Part shown: positions 36,584-46,041 of the stretch, piece by piece
Position numbering within the stretch: the stretch's first letter is position 1
Layout of the letters: each line of letters starts with the position of its first letter
From: Candidatus Onthovicinus excrementipullorum
Lineage (GTDB): Bacteria; Bacillota; Clostridia; Oscillospirales; Acutalibacteraceae
Direction of reading: 5' to 3'
Length of the DNA: 64,000 nucleotides
Assembly (NCBI GenBank): GCA_018712345.1
Contig: DVHG01000020.1
Location: 41,121-105,120, forward strand
Made by a program: the position numbers and the translations under genes
The notes under the pieces: generated by a model
The model's input: only the letters and a program-made list of their open reading frames with translations
Database searches by the model: none
What the model was told of the DNA's origin: nothing

Positions 36584-36630
36584 TTGATGAAATAGAACAA
36601 ATGTGCTATCATAAAATCAAACAAATGTTC
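36584..36630 (+). promoter_or_regulatory. dinB promoter with two SOS-box-like sites
   Basis: TTGATG (36584-36589), 17 bases, TATCAT (36607-36612). GAACAAATGTGC (36595-36606) sits in the spacer and AAACAAATGTTC (36619-36630) covers the transcript start. Each differs by one base from the Gram-positive LexA core GAAC-N4-GTTC; their centres are 24 bases apart. Confidence 0.7.
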
Positions 36631-36653
36631 TAATTCAAATCGAGGCGATCACA

Positions 36654-37892
36654 GTGGAACGGCTGATTCTCCATTCGGACCTGAATAATTTTTATGCGTC
36701 GGTCGCGTGCTTTTTACACCCGGAGCTGCGCGAGAAAGCGGTCATCGTGGGCGGGGATCCGGAGAGGCGCCACGGGATCGTCCTGGCGAAAAATATGCGG
36801 GCCAAAAACTGCGGCGTGCGCACGGCGGAGCCGCTCTGGCAGGCGCTTCAAAAATGCCCGGATGCGGTGGTCGTACCGCCGGAGTTTGAGCAGTACAGCG
36901 ATTTTTCTGCCCGCGCGCGGCGGATTTATTACGACTACACGGATCAGGTGGAGAGCTTCGGCATCGACGAGTGCTGGCTGGATGTGACGGGGAGCCGTTC
37001 CCTGCGCGGCGGCGGGGAACAGATTGCCGATGAGATCAGGGCGCGCATCCGCCGGGAGCTGGGGGTGACAGTCTCCGTCGGTGTCTCGTTCAACAAGGTG
37101 TTCGCCAAGCTCGGCTCCGATCTGAAGAAGCCGGACGCCACCACGGTCATCTCACAGGAGAACTTCCGCCGGAAGATCTGGCATCTCCCAGCGGACGATC
37201 TGCTGTATGTGGGCGGCTCCACCGCACGGAAGTTACGGAAATATTCCATTCTCACCATCGGGGATCTGGCCCGCGCGGACCGTCATTTCCTCCGCACGAT
37301 TCTGGGCGCCGCCGGAGAGAAGCTGTGGCTGTTTGCCAACGGACTCGATCGCTCCCCGGTGATGCGGATGGGGGCTCAGGAGGAGGTTAAGAGCATCGGG
37401 AACAGTACGACTGCTCCGCGGGATCTGGTCAGCGACAGGGATTTTAAGATCACGCTGTACGCGCTGAGCGAATGTGTGGCGCGCCGGCTGCGCTCCCATG
37501 GGCTGGTATGCAATACCGTCAGGGTGCAGGTTCGGGATACGTCGCTCATCACCCGCGAGCGTCAGGGAAAGACCGCAGTGCCGACTTGCTCCTCGGAGGC
37601 GATCTTCCACCGGGCGTACGAGCTGTTCCGGGAGAGCCATCCCCCGGAGCGGGTGCGCGCCATGGGGATTACGGCGTGTGCGTTGGAACCCGCCCGTGCT
37701 GTTCAGCTCTCTTTCCTCCCGGAGATCGCTGCCGCACAGCGCAGGGAAGGGCTGGAATATGTGCTGGACGATCTGCGCACAAAATACGGTGGGGATATCA
37801 TTCGCCGCGGGGTCATGCTGATGGATCCCGATCTGGGCGGTGTACAGCTCCACGGAGACCATACCATCAATGTGCGGGTTCAGCGCATCTGA
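36654..37892 (+). CDS. dinB: DNA polymerase IV (Y-family)
   Basis: 412 residues from GTG 36654 behind GAGGCGAT. Palm carboxylates: LHSDLNNFYASVA (D8) and SFGIDECWLDVTGS (Asp-Glu pair). The fingers segment GIVLAKNMRAKNCGVRT and the little-finger domain are complete. A translesion polymerase, consistent with SOS-box-like sites in the promoter. The C-terminus (LSFLPE) resembles a beta-clamp-binding peptide. Confidence 0.95.
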   Translation: MERLILHSDLNNFYASVACFLHPELREKAVIVGGDPERRHGIVLAKNMRAKNCGVRTAEPLWQALQKCPDAVVVPPEFEQYSDFSARARRIYYDYTDQVESFGIDECWLDVTGSRSLRGGGEQIADEIRARIRRELGVTVSVGVSFNKVFAKLGSDLKKPDATTVISQENFRRKIWHLPADDLLYVGGSTARKLRKYSILTIGDLARADRHFLRTILGAAGEKLWLFANGLDRSPVMRMGAQEEVKSIGNSTTAPRDLVSDRDFKITLYALSECVARRLRSHGLVCNTVRVQVRDTSLITRERQGKTAVPTCSSEAIFHRAYELFRESHPPERVRAMGITACALEPARAVQLSFLPEIAAAQRREGLEYVLDDLRTKYGGDIIRRGVMLMDPDLGGVQLHGDHTINVRVQRI

Positions 37893-38019
37893 TGTTTATG
37901 TTTTATACAGGGACCCGAATTGGCTTTGTATTCTCGGAATGCAATACGCCAGTGCCCCTGTGTCAGGAACCAAAAGGGTATAGGAAGAATCCAATCATCT
38001 GAATGGAGGAAAACAGGAG

Positions 38020-38286
38020 ATGAACGACTTAATTAAAAATATTGACAGGCTTCATACAACGGAAATGGGCATAGAGCGCATAAAAAGAAATCTTTCCATT
38101 GAAACGGATGACGTTGTGCAGTGGTGCAGAGCAAAAATTTTAAATGAGGGCGCAATCATGAAAAGAAGGGGCAAAAACTGGTATATACGTATGGACGATT
38201 GCGAATTGACGGTCCATGCTTGCAGCTATACAGTGATTACGGCGCACAGAAGGGCCAATCCCCCTCGGAGACGGAAGGCGGAATAA
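38020..38286 (+). CDS. DUF3781-family small protein
   Basis: 88 residues. Matches my recollection of DUF3781: LHTTEMGIERIKRNL, DVVQWCRAKI and GKNWYIRMDDCELTVHACSYTVITAH. GGAGG plus AGGAG precede the ATG. Function unknown. The preceding 127 bases after dinB hold no recognisable gene or promoter. Confidence 0.8.
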   Translation: MNDLIKNIDRLHTTEMGIERIKRNLSIETDDVVQWCRAKILNEGAIMKRRGKNWYIRMDDCELTVHACSYTVITAHRRANPPRRRKAE

Positions 38287-38385
38287 ACTCCACCGGATAA
38301 GGATGGGGCTTGTTTCATTCCTCCTGACGGGTCAATCCATATCAAAGGTATTATGCGCGGGGAGATATAGAAGGGGATTGCGTGC

Positions 38386-38421
38386 ACAAAAAACGGCCCC
38401 TCTACATGGAAAGGAGCCCGT
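38386..38421 (-). terminator. Minus-strand terminator of the small hypothetical gene
   Basis: On the minus strand CGGGCTCC...GGGGCCG followed by TTTTTTG, five bases beyond the stop of the 104-codon gene. Confidence 0.55.
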
Positions 38422-38425
38422 GCTT

Positions 38426-38737
38426 TCATTCAATTTCATTTTCACTGTCGATCCATTCCCGCGCCCGCTGTGCGAGCACCTTTTCTGCCACCGAACAGGC
38501 AGCGTATTTGCGGTCCATAAATTCATAAAGTCCAAGTGCTTTACATATGTATCCGATTCGTTTTTCCAGCACAATGCTGCTGGAGGGGAACCGGCGGCTG
38601 AAGTAGGTCAGGTTTTGCCGGACGGTCAGTTCTTTTTCCGGCAGTTCGATCAGGCCGGACTCGGCAGGCATTTTTTTGTGGATGAGGGAGAGTGGGCTTT
38701 CTGTAGTGATATGCTGGGAAAGTGCTGTGTTGTCCAT
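38426..38737 (-). CDS. Hypothetical protein, 103 residues
   Basis: No family recognised. From the ATG at 38737 (AAGGACGG upstream) it reads MDNTALSQHITTESPLSLIH, then a helical, charged stretch ending REWIDSENEIE; an ATG at 38770 lacks a ribosome binding site. A terminator-like hairpin follows it and nothing overlaps, which supports a real gene. The isolated position between dinB/DUF3781 and the sulfatase unit suggests an accessory gene. Confidence 0.5.
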   Translation of the reverse strand: MDNTALSQHITTESPLSLIHKKMPAESGLIELPEKELTVRQNLTYFSRRFPSSSIVLEKRIGYICKALGLYEFMDRKYAACSVAEKVLAQRAREWIDSENEIE

Positions 38738-38932
38738 GAATACCGTCCTTACTTTCTTGAAATTTTGCATGATTATTATATGACGGCGGCATCGGGATAT
38801 ATGACGGATTTTATCGGGTCAAATAATCTTTTTATTTTTTAGCAGAGGGGGCGTTGTGCTGCTGAAATAATATTAAAGCTTTAAAATATGATCCATCAAA
38901 TTTCCATAACGGGATACTCAAAAATATGGAGA

Positions 38933-38961
38933 TTGAACAAACCATATCATTGTGTTACAAT
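38933..38961 (+). promoter_or_regulatory. Promoter of the sulfatase-maturase unit
   Basis: TTGAAC (38933-38938), 17 bases, TACAAT (38956-38961). Transcription near 38968 excludes the in-frame GTG at 38952 as a start. The 160 bases upstream, back to 38770, show no gene. Confidence 0.75.
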
Positions 38962-38999
38962 GTTCCCGTAACAATGAAAGAGTAACGGAGGAAAGAAAT

Positions 39000-41024
39000 T
39001 TGAAAAGGAGAATTGAACTGGACCGAGAGAAAAAGGTTTTCCCAATTATCATGCTCGTATTGGGCATCGCAATGTTTATCGCCCTATGGGCCGCACGTTT
39101 GAATCTGGTGGCGCTGATCTGCACCATCTATTGCTGCATTGCCTCTGTGGTGATTTTTCTGGGTCTGATCATCAAAAAGAGATTGTATTTATTCACTACA
39201 ATCGGCTATGCAGTATCCTTTATCGGGATTATCTCCTATGCCGTTATCATGGGAGCGGACGCCGGGTTCGGTGCTTTCACATCCGGGCTGGCCGGCTTCT
39301 CCTCGGCGGAGCACCCTTGGCTGACCGGTGTAGGCAACTTTGGCACCAGACTGCTCGGGAATCTGCTGATTCTGCTTCCGTCGGCTCTTGCATTACTGGC
39401 CATTATCCTATGTATTCGTTTTTTAGCAAAAAAGATTACATTGCAGCGCGTACTGGCCTGCGTGTTCAGCGTGGTGCTGATGGGTACGACGGTATTCTTC
39501 GTCTTTACCATGAACCTGCGCACCAAGCCCAACACCGTGCGCCTGTGGGACGGGCAGAATGATTATCTGGACAACGTGGATGATAATAAAACTGACGCCA
39601 ATGCACCGAACGTCCTTGTGGTGATGATGGATGACCTCGGCTATGGAGATATTTCAGCCAACGGTGCTATCTACGATACGCCCAACATCGACCGCCTTGT
39701 GGATGAGGGTGCGCAGTTTACCAACTTCTATTCCAGCTATTCCGTCTGTTCCCCGGCGCGTTTCGCCGCGCTGACGGGTCGTTATCCTTATCGCGGCTAT
39801 GCGGACAACGTGATTTATCCCACAGTCAACACCTTTTCTCCATTTGCAGCTACACGGCAGTTTAACTCCGTGGAGATGGGCGCCAACGCGGACGGTATGC
39901 TCGGGGATGAGATCACCATTGCCGAGGCCCTGCACAGTGCGGGATATGCCACAGGGTGCTTCGGTAAGTGGCATCTGGGCGATTACGGCGAGTACCTGCC
40001 GACCAATCAGGGATTTGATTACTTCTATGGCAGTCATCATGTCAACGATATGGTGCCGTTCTACCACGTGCAGGAGGAAAACGGCGAATATGAGATTGTC
40101 CACGGCACGGATGAACTCAAAGACCAGAAAAACGCCAGTAGGTGGATTCATGAGGAGATTAATGCCTGGATCACCGATACGGTCGAGAATTCCGATCAGC
40201 CGTTCTTTGCCTATTATACGACGCCGTGGCCGCACGCCCCAGTATATGTGGGCGATGAATTCAAGGGCGCGACCGGTATGGGTGACTACGCGGACTGCGT
40301 GACGGAGTTTGATTATTATCTGGGCCAGTTGTTTAACACACTCGAGCGGCTCGGTGAGATGGATGACACGATTATCGTCTTCACCAGCGACAACGGCCCC
40401 GCGCTCCAGGGTTCCACCAATGAGCTGCGTGGCGGCAAATATACGGCATATGAGGGCGGACAAAAGGTCCCATTTATGATCCGCTGGGGCAATAACGGCG
40501 GCCTGTTTGATGCGGGTTCCACTTACGACGAGCCCGCCACACTGGTAGATCTGTTCCCGACCATCATTGATCTGTGTGGGATTACCGGAAACGGCGGTCG
40601 GGAGCACTACCTCCCGCAGGATCGCCAGATTGACGGTGTATCCATGCTTCCGATTTTTGAGATGGGCGAGCCGATCCACACAATCGACCACCCCATCCTG
40701 CATATGAAACGCGAGAAGATTAAGGCGATCCAGTACTCTGTTCCCACCGCCGAGCTGCTGTCCAGCGAGGAGTATGCGGATTATGATTATGAGATCTTGA
40801 AAAATAACGACTATGTCACCTTTAAGTATTTCAGGAATATGCAGAACGACAACCCGGCATTCTTTGACAAGAAGCGGAAAAACTGGCTGCACATTCTTAC
40901 AGACGATACGAGTGAGAGCTACAACAGGACCAACGTCTATCCGACTGTTGCGGAGCAGATGAACAACCGCATAGACGAGGTCATGCAGGAATTTAAGGCC
41001 AATCGACGCGGGATTGTCGAGTAA
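39000..41024 (+). CDS. Membrane-anchored Cys-type sulfatase
   Basis: 674 residues from TTG 39000, seven bases after GGAGG. Residues 1-180 contain about four membrane helices; the sulfatase domain follows: VVMMDDLGYGD, then CSPARFAALTG with C250 as the formylglycine precursor, GKWHLGDYG and VFTSDNG. The catalytic domain should face outside, acting on sulfated host or plant glycans. Fusion of a multi-helix anchor to a sulfatase is unusual; most are secreted or cytosolic. The maturase gene lies 18 bases downstream. Confidence 0.92.
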   Translation: MKRRIELDREKKVFPIIMLVLGIAMFIALWAARLNLVALICTIYCCIASVVIFLGLIIKKRLYLFTTIGYAVSFIGIISYAVIMGADAGFGAFTSGLAGFSSAEHPWLTGVGNFGTRLLGNLLILLPSALALLAIILCIRFLAKKITLQRVLACVFSVVLMGTTVFFVFTMNLRTKPNTVRLWDGQNDYLDNVDDNKTDANAPNVLVVMMDDLGYGDISANGAIYDTPNIDRLVDEGAQFTNFYSSYSVCSPARFAALTGRYPYRGYADNVIYPTVNTFSPFAATRQFNSVEMGANADGMLGDEITIAEALHSAGYATGCFGKWHLGDYGEYLPTNQGFDYFYGSHHVNDMVPFYHVQEENGEYEIVHGTDELKDQKNASRWIHEEINAWITDTVENSDQPFFAYYTTPWPHAPVYVGDEFKGATGMGDYADCVTEFDYYLGQLFNTLERLGEMDDTIIVFTSDNGPALQGSTNELRGGKYTAYEGGQKVPFMIRWGNNGGLFDAGSTYDEPATLVDLFPTIIDLCGITGNGGREHYLPQDRQIDGVSMLPIFEMGEPIHTIDHPILHMKREKIKAIQYSVPTAELLSSEEYADYDYEILKNNDYVTFKYFRNMQNDNPAFFDKKRKNWLHILTDDTSESYNRTNVYPTVAEQMNNRIDEVMQEFKANRRGIVE

Positions 41025-41042
41025 TGTTGAAGAGGTGATCAG

Positions 41043-42134
41043 GTGCCCCCACTGTCTATGATGATTAAGCCGGCCTCCGGTATGTGCAACCTGAGGTGCA
41101 AATACTGCTTTTATCACGATGTCGCCGAGCACCGCAGTGTGCCCAACACCGGATGTATGGCGCAGCAGACGGCACACCGCCTGATTGATCAGGCACTGGC
41201 GTTCGCGGGAGGGGAACAGATCGCATTTGCCTTCCAGGGTGGCGAGCCCCTGCTCGCGGGGAGAGAATACTTCCGCGATTTTGTCGGATATGTCCGCCGG
41301 CAGAACAAGAAAAAAAGTCCTGTGTTTTTCAGCCTGCAAACCAATGGAATACTGGTGGATGACGAGTGGGCGGATTTTTTCCATCAGAATCATTTTTTGA
41401 TTGGCCTGAGTCTGGATGGCGACCGCGCGGGCAACAAGTTTCGTGTAGGGCCGGACGGCGGGAACAGCTTTGATTCCATCCTTACGGCGGCTCACATGCT
41501 GGAAAAGCATCAGGTGGATTTTAATATTCTCACCGTGGTCACCGGCTATACGGCGCGCAACATCAACCGGATCTATGACTTCTTTAAAAAGCAGGGCTTC
41601 CGGTATCTTCAGTTTATCCCATGTCTGCGCCCGTTCGGCGATGATTCCGTGAGCAATCTTTATATGACGGACAGTGAATATGAGTTTTTTCTTGTCAATC
41701 TTTTCAATGCCTATGTCAAGGACTACGTGCGCGGTAATTATGTAAGCATCCGCCAGTTTGATAACTGGGTGCACCTCTACCTGGGCGATCCGGCGGAGCA
41801 GTGCGGCGTGTGCGGACATTGCTCCCACCAGTTTGTCGCGGAGGGCGACGGCACGATTTATCCGTGCGATTTTTACTGTCTGGATGAGTGGCGGCTCGGC
41901 AATATCAATACAGACAGTCTGGAAGATATGGCGAATTCCGACAGGGCCGCTGCGTTCATCCGGGAGAGTTTTGCCGTCCCGGAAAAATGCCGTAGCTGCA
42001 AGTTTTCCGGGATATGCCGCGCGCAGGGCTGTAAGAGAAACCGAGAGGACAGCGACCATTGTAAGGCGTACATGGGCTTTTTCTCCAAGTGCATGCCGTT
42101 GTTCCGGGTATTTATGAACGAAAAGCGGCGGTAA
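41043..42134 (+). CDS. Anaerobic sulfatase-maturating enzyme (radical SAM/SPASM)
   Basis: 363 residues from GTG 41043. The radical SAM cluster CNLRCKYC (C15, C19, C22) is followed by GGEPLL. The C-terminal SPASM region contributes two auxiliary Fe-S clusters: CGVCGHC, CDFYC, CRSCKFSGIC, and a last Cys in DHCKAY. It oxidises the sulfatase active-site Cys to formylglycine without oxygen. Co-transcribed with the sulfatase at 39000 and likely also serving the one at 10959. Confidence 0.95.
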   Translation: MPPLSMMIKPASGMCNLRCKYCFYHDVAEHRSVPNTGCMAQQTAHRLIDQALAFAGGEQIAFAFQGGEPLLAGREYFRDFVGYVRRQNKKKSPVFFSLQTNGILVDDEWADFFHQNHFLIGLSLDGDRAGNKFRVGPDGGNSFDSILTAAHMLEKHQVDFNILTVVTGYTARNINRIYDFFKKQGFRYLQFIPCLRPFGDDSVSNLYMTDSEYEFFLVNLFNAYVKDYVRGNYVSIRQFDNWVHLYLGDPAEQCGVCGHCSHQFVAEGDGTIYPCDFYCLDEWRLGNINTDSLEDMANSDRAAAFIRESFAVPEKCRSCKFSGICRAQGCKRNREDSDHCKAYMGFFSKCMPLFRVFMNEKRR

Positions 42135-42162
42135 AGTGACCGATGGAGAAAATTAAATCAAA

Positions 42163-42195
42163 CAAAAGGGGCCGATGCAATTCGGTCCCTTTTGA
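42163..42195 (+). terminator. Terminator after the sulfatase maturase gene
   Basis: AAAAGGGGCCGA / TCGGTCCCTTTT around a six-base loop, 30 bases after the stop. Confidence 0.85.
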
Positions 42196-42286
42196 TATTG
42201 AAGCGGAAATTTTGAAATTTGGGTGAGAGATTTGCGCTACGGGATCGTCTAACAGATAGAACCGGTTCAGCAGAGGGGGCGGACAT

Positions 42287-42877
42287 ATGGATACAGGGAG
42301 CGAGAGCTACCGTCGCTATCTGGCGGGGGATGACGAAGGATTGGCTGAAATCGTCCGGCTGTATAAGGACCGGCTGATCCTCTTTATCAACACATATGTA
42401 CATGATTTTTCGGCGGCGGAGGATCTGTGTGAGGATGTCTTTTTCACCCTCATTGTCAAACGGCCGCACTACCGGGGGAAGAGCGCCTTCCAGACGTGGC
42501 TGTTTGCCATCGCTCGAAATAAGGCACTCGACCATTTGAAAAAGCAGTCCCGCCATCCGACGGCAGAGGTGAAAGCATCCGCTGCCGCAACGGCAGAGTC
42601 CCCGGAGGAGCTTCTGCTCAGCCGGGAACGGGAGCGGGAGGTATACAGCGCCCTGCAAGCACTGGCCCCGCAGTATCGGGATGTGATCTACCTGCTCTAT
42701 ATCGAGGGATTCGATCGGGAGGAGACCGGGAGAATCCTGCACAAAAACCGGCGCCAGATGCAGAACCTGTGCCATCGGGCGCGGCAAGCCCTGCGTGCGG
42801 CGCTGCCGGAAGAACTGGCCCCGCCCCGCAGGGAGGGCGCCGGATCAAAAGGAGGCATGACAGATGAAGACATGTGA
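42287..42877 (+). CDS. ECF-type RNA polymerase sigma factor
   Basis: 196 residues. Region 2 (about 20-90: FSAAEDLCEDVFFTLI, FQTWLFAIARNKALDHLK) and region 4 (about 120-165: ALQALAPQYRDVIYLLYIEG, RQMQNLCHRARQALR). GGGGGCGG precedes the ATG. The last 14 bases overlap a gene for a single-pass membrane protein, the usual arrangement for a membrane-bound anti-sigma or regulated partner. The signal is unknown. Confidence 0.9.
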   Translation: MDTGSESYRRYLAGDDEGLAEIVRLYKDRLILFINTYVHDFSAAEDLCEDVFFTLIVKRPHYRGKSAFQTWLFAIARNKALDHLKKQSRHPTAEVKASAAATAESPEELLLSREREREVYSALQALAPQYRDVIYLLYIEGFDREETGRILHKNRRQMQNLCHRARQALRAALPEELAPPRREGAGSKGGMTDEDM

Positions 42878-43604
42878 AGAGATGACCGCGTCCCTCCTGC
42901 ACAGGCGGGACTCCTATTACCGCGAGCGGCGGAAAAAAGCACGGATCATCGGCGCCTCAGCGGCCGGGTGCCTGATCGTGGGAGTCGGCGTGCTCTCACT
43001 GGCGCGGGGGATCGAACCACCTGCCGCAGTGAACGGAACATCGCCCGGGAGTAACCCGGCAGTCATACAGACGCAGCCGGCCGGGAACGGCGACCCGGGT
43101 TCGGTGCACGCCGGAGACGGGCAGTCCGGTTCTCCTGTGGTGCAGAGTGATATCTGTCACCACATTATTACGGAAAAGGAGTATGCTAGCGTCACGGAGG
43201 CCGGCTGCTATGTATTGCCACAGGTAGGGGAAACCGTGTGTACGATCGGCCTGCGCGAGGCGATGAAAGACTATGAATATGACCCGAAGACGATCTTCGT
43301 GGTTCAGATTACGCTGTTTGGCAGCGATGGGTCGCTCTCCTCTGCGGACGATCTGGAGTTGTACCGCGCGGAGGCCAATCGGATCAACCAAAGCTATTAT
43401 CCGCAGGACACTTGGCTTGAAGCAGTACTGTGCGCTGTCTCTACCTCTCATTTGGGGGGTGTTGATTCAGATGCGGATATGACGGAAGTTCCCGTTCTGT
43501 CCGGCGCGATGACTGCGGATCAGATCCATGCGCTGGCCGGGGGCACATACGGGTATTTTGTGGAATTGGGAGACTTTGCACCGGAAACGGCAACAGCCGA
43601 ATAA
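42864..43604 (+). CDS. Single-pass membrane protein, putative sigma partner
   Basis: 246 residues. A short cytoplasmic head (residues 1-27), one helix (IIGASAAGCLIVGVGVLSLA), then a Gly/Pro/Asn-rich linker and an extracellular domain from about residue 95 with a Cys pair. GGAGG overlaps the sigma gene end. By position it may be an anti-sigma factor, but no zinc anti-sigma signature is visible in the short head, so this role is inferred only. Confidence 0.7.
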   Translation: MKTCEEMTASLLHRRDSYYRERRKKARIIGASAAGCLIVGVGVLSLARGIEPPAAVNGTSPGSNPAVIQTQPAGNGDPGSVHAGDGQSGSPVVQSDICHHIITEKEYASVTEAGCYVLPQVGETVCTIGLREAMKDYEYDPKTIFVVQITLFGSDGSLSSADDLELYRAEANRINQSYYPQDTWLEAVLCAVSTSHLGGVDSDADMTEVPVLSGAMTADQIHALAGGTYGYFVELGDFAPETATAE

Positions 43605-43610
43605 TCAAGA

Positions 43611-43655
43611 AACTGGCCCGGACGCGTCCATCACGGATGCGGCCGGGCCAGTTTT
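43611..43655. terminator. Bidirectional terminator
   Basis: AACTGGCCCGG / CCGGGCCAGTT with a 21-base loop region and a T-run, between the sigma-partner gene and the convergent GH20 gene. Confidence 0.85.
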
Positions 43656-43680
43656 GATCGGTAATGAAAATAAAAACGAA

Positions 43681-45969
43681 TTACCCGCGCAGGGTGAGGC
43701 TGTAAATCTCCGCGTTCACGGCATTCCCGGCGGAACCAATACGCGCGCACGGGATGGAGAGCGTGGCGTTTTTAATCCCGGAGCGGCGGACAGTACCGTC
43801 ATGGATGAACTTGCCCACCGCCTTTTTCCGTGTAAAGGTGCCAACCTGCAGTACCGTCTCCAATGCACGGGTGCGGATGCGCAGGTGCAGCCGCTTCCCC
43901 ACGGGCGGTGTGTAGTCGAACTCATATGTATATCCCTCACGGGTGAAGCCGAGCTTCCCGCTCTCCGTGAGCCGAATATCGTAGGAGCCGTACGGGGCAT
44001 CGGATTCCAGAATGATCTGGTCCTTTCCGGCTTCGCGGAACAGAATGTCCAGTTCCAGCTCCGCGCCTACGGGTGCACAGGTCAGGCCGGTTGGTACAAA
44101 TGACTCCCCGCCATTGAGCACGAGCGGCTGCCCGGACTGTGCGCCGCCACAGCATTCACACTGCACCGGATCCAGGGTGAAAGAAACGCTCTGATCCCCG
44201 GCCAGCGGTGCGGCTGCGGCATGTGCCGCGCGGTCCACGGCACGGCTGTCCCGCTTCCCGGTACAGCTTCCCCATGCCTTTTCCGCCAGCAGTGGGGCAC
44301 CGTCCGCAAAGCGGTCAAACAGATCCCCCTCCGTGAGGCCGGAGGCGCGCTTGTCGATGTTGTCATTCCACAGAGCAAACACCGCACCCAGCACCCGCTT
44401 TTCTCCCGCGGGCAGATCGATGTATTTGCCGCCCTCTTTCAGCCGTACACGGCTGGGTTCAAATTCCCTGAAAATACGCTTTTTGTTCAGATAGTCCATG
44501 TAGCTGCCGCGCCTGCCGCTCCCGTTCGGGACCATATAAAGGTGGTGGTCGATCGTGTTAATCAGGTCGTACCCCATCTCATACATTTCACGCCCGTCCG
44601 CCCAGGTATTGGACCACAGGTTTATCTGGACATGCTCAATCGCCTCAGGGACGATCGGCGTGGCCGGCTCGTCGCGGATCCAGGTCAGGCTGCCCCAAAG
44701 CCGGACCGGGTTGGTCCGCCGGATGTAGGGGATGATCTCATTGATAAACCGGCGGTAAGCCCCGTAATCACTGAGGAATTCATCCGCGCCGATATGGACC
44801 GTGACCTCCGGCGGGAATACGGGATTGTCGCCGCCCGTGTAGTCGTCAAAAATACGCTTGATAAATTCCACCGTCTCCGGCCGGCTGATGTCCAGATGGT
44901 CGGTGAGCGGGCGCTTTTTCATCAGCGGGGAGGTGCGCTCCCGCACCATATACTCCGGGAATACCTTGGCAAAGGACAGCGCATGTGCGGGCACATCGAT
45001 CTCCGGCACGATCCGCACGCCGCGCGCCTTCGCCCAGGCGATAAAGGAACGGAATTCCGCCTTGGAGTACGCATAGTCTTTGGCCGTGGGGGTCTCACCG
45101 TTTTCATTGGCGAGGGAGGACTCCAGCCGGAAGGCCTCATATGCCTCCATAGTGGAAGCGTCCCCGTTCTGTGCGTAATCCTCCAGCCAGATATAGTTAT
45201 CGCTCAGGTGGATCTGGAAGTCGTTCATCTTGAACCACGCCATAAACTCCACAATCCGCCGCAGCGTCCCCAGTGAGCAGGGCCGCCGGCCGGCATCGAG
45301 CATATAGCCGCGCACGGGATAGCGTGGATAGTCGACCATTTCCCCGTTGGGGAATCCGCCCTGGGCCAACAGCTGGAGGACGGTCTTCCCCGCCCAGATC
45401 AGGCCCTGTGAGCCGGCAGACCGGATGCAGATTCCATTCCCGTCCGCAGCGGCGGTATATCCCTCGTCCCCCAAATGGGCAAGCTCTCCGGAAACGGCAA
45501 AATACACCGCGGCCGCCGGGCGCTCCGCGCATACTGTCACAGGCAGCTCCCTGCCCAAATAACGCGCCAGATCCTGCGCGAAAAGCTCTGCGGCCTCCCG
45601 GGCCTCCGGTGTGCAGGCGACGGATCTGAGTTCTGTCAGACGGATGGTCTCTCCCGCGCCGGCGTGCCACTGTGCAACCTCCGGGACAACGGGCGGCTTG
45701 GCACCCTGCGGGGCACCGAACCGTCCGGGCACGGTCAGCGGGATATCGGTTTCAAACTTTTCGCCGGTCTTTTTGTGCGCGCCGTTAAAGGAGAGGCGCA
45801 CGGTCAAATCGGTGAGCGGCTGGTGGATAGTAAGATTGTCCCCGACAACCTGTGGGAAATTGGCCCCTAAAAAGTGGACCTCGTACTCGGCCGCGGAGAG
45901 GACCCGCACCTGACCGTCCGTGACAGTCAGGCGAATCCCCGCGGGGTTCTGCGATTGCCTTTTACCCAT
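43681..45969 (-). CDS. GH20 beta-N-acetylhexosaminidase-like glycosidase
   Basis: 762 residues from the ATG at 45969 (GGAGGAGTCC upstream). The central TIM barrel carries YPVRGYMLDAGRR, FKMNDFQIHLSDNY and the catalytic Asp-Glu pair D396-E397 in HIGADEF. The N-terminal part resembles the GH20b alpha/beta domain, with a further beta domain after the barrel. There is no signal peptide, so it likely cleaves imported GlcNAc- or GalNAc-containing oligosaccharides. Monocistronic; a tRNA gene lies upstream on the same strand. Confidence 0.9.
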   Translation of the reverse strand: MGKRQSQNPAGIRLTVTDGQVRVLSAAEYEVHFLGANFPQVVGDNLTIHQPLTDLTVRLSFNGAHKKTGEKFETDIPLTVPGRFGAPQGAKPPVVPEVAQWHAGAGETIRLTELRSVACTPEAREAAELFAQDLARYLGRELPVTVCAERPAAAVYFAVSGELAHLGDEGYTAAADGNGICIRSAGSQGLIWAGKTVLQLLAQGGFPNGEMVDYPRYPVRGYMLDAGRRPCSLGTLRRIVEFMAWFKMNDFQIHLSDNYIWLEDYAQNGDASTMEAYEAFRLESSLANENGETPTAKDYAYSKAEFRSFIAWAKARGVRIVPEIDVPAHALSFAKVFPEYMVRERTSPLMKKRPLTDHLDISRPETVEFIKRIFDDYTGGDNPVFPPEVTVHIGADEFLSDYGAYRRFINEIIPYIRRTNPVRLWGSLTWIRDEPATPIVPEAIEHVQINLWSNTWADGREMYEMGYDLINTIDHHLYMVPNGSGRRGSYMDYLNKKRIFREFEPSRVRLKEGGKYIDLPAGEKRVLGAVFALWNDNIDKRASGLTEGDLFDRFADGAPLLAEKAWGSCTGKRDSRAVDRAAHAAAAPLAGDQSVSFTLDPVQCECCGGAQSGQPLVLNGGESFVPTGLTCAPVGAELELDILFREAGKDQIILESDAPYGSYDIRLTESGKLGFTREGYTYEFDYTPPVGKRLHLRIRTRALETVLQVGTFTRKKAVGKFIHDGTVRRSGIKNATLSIPCARIGSAGNAVNAEIYSLTLRG

Positions 45970-46041
45970 AATGGACTCCTCCCAAAGCATTCGGAATCAA
46001 TTGAAAAAACCGGAGCAGGCCCATCAGGGCCTGCTCCGAGG

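Noticed and set aside
39654..42059. 801-codon minus-strand frame
   Set aside because: Antisense to the sulfatase and maturase genes, both of which show clear active-site motifs.
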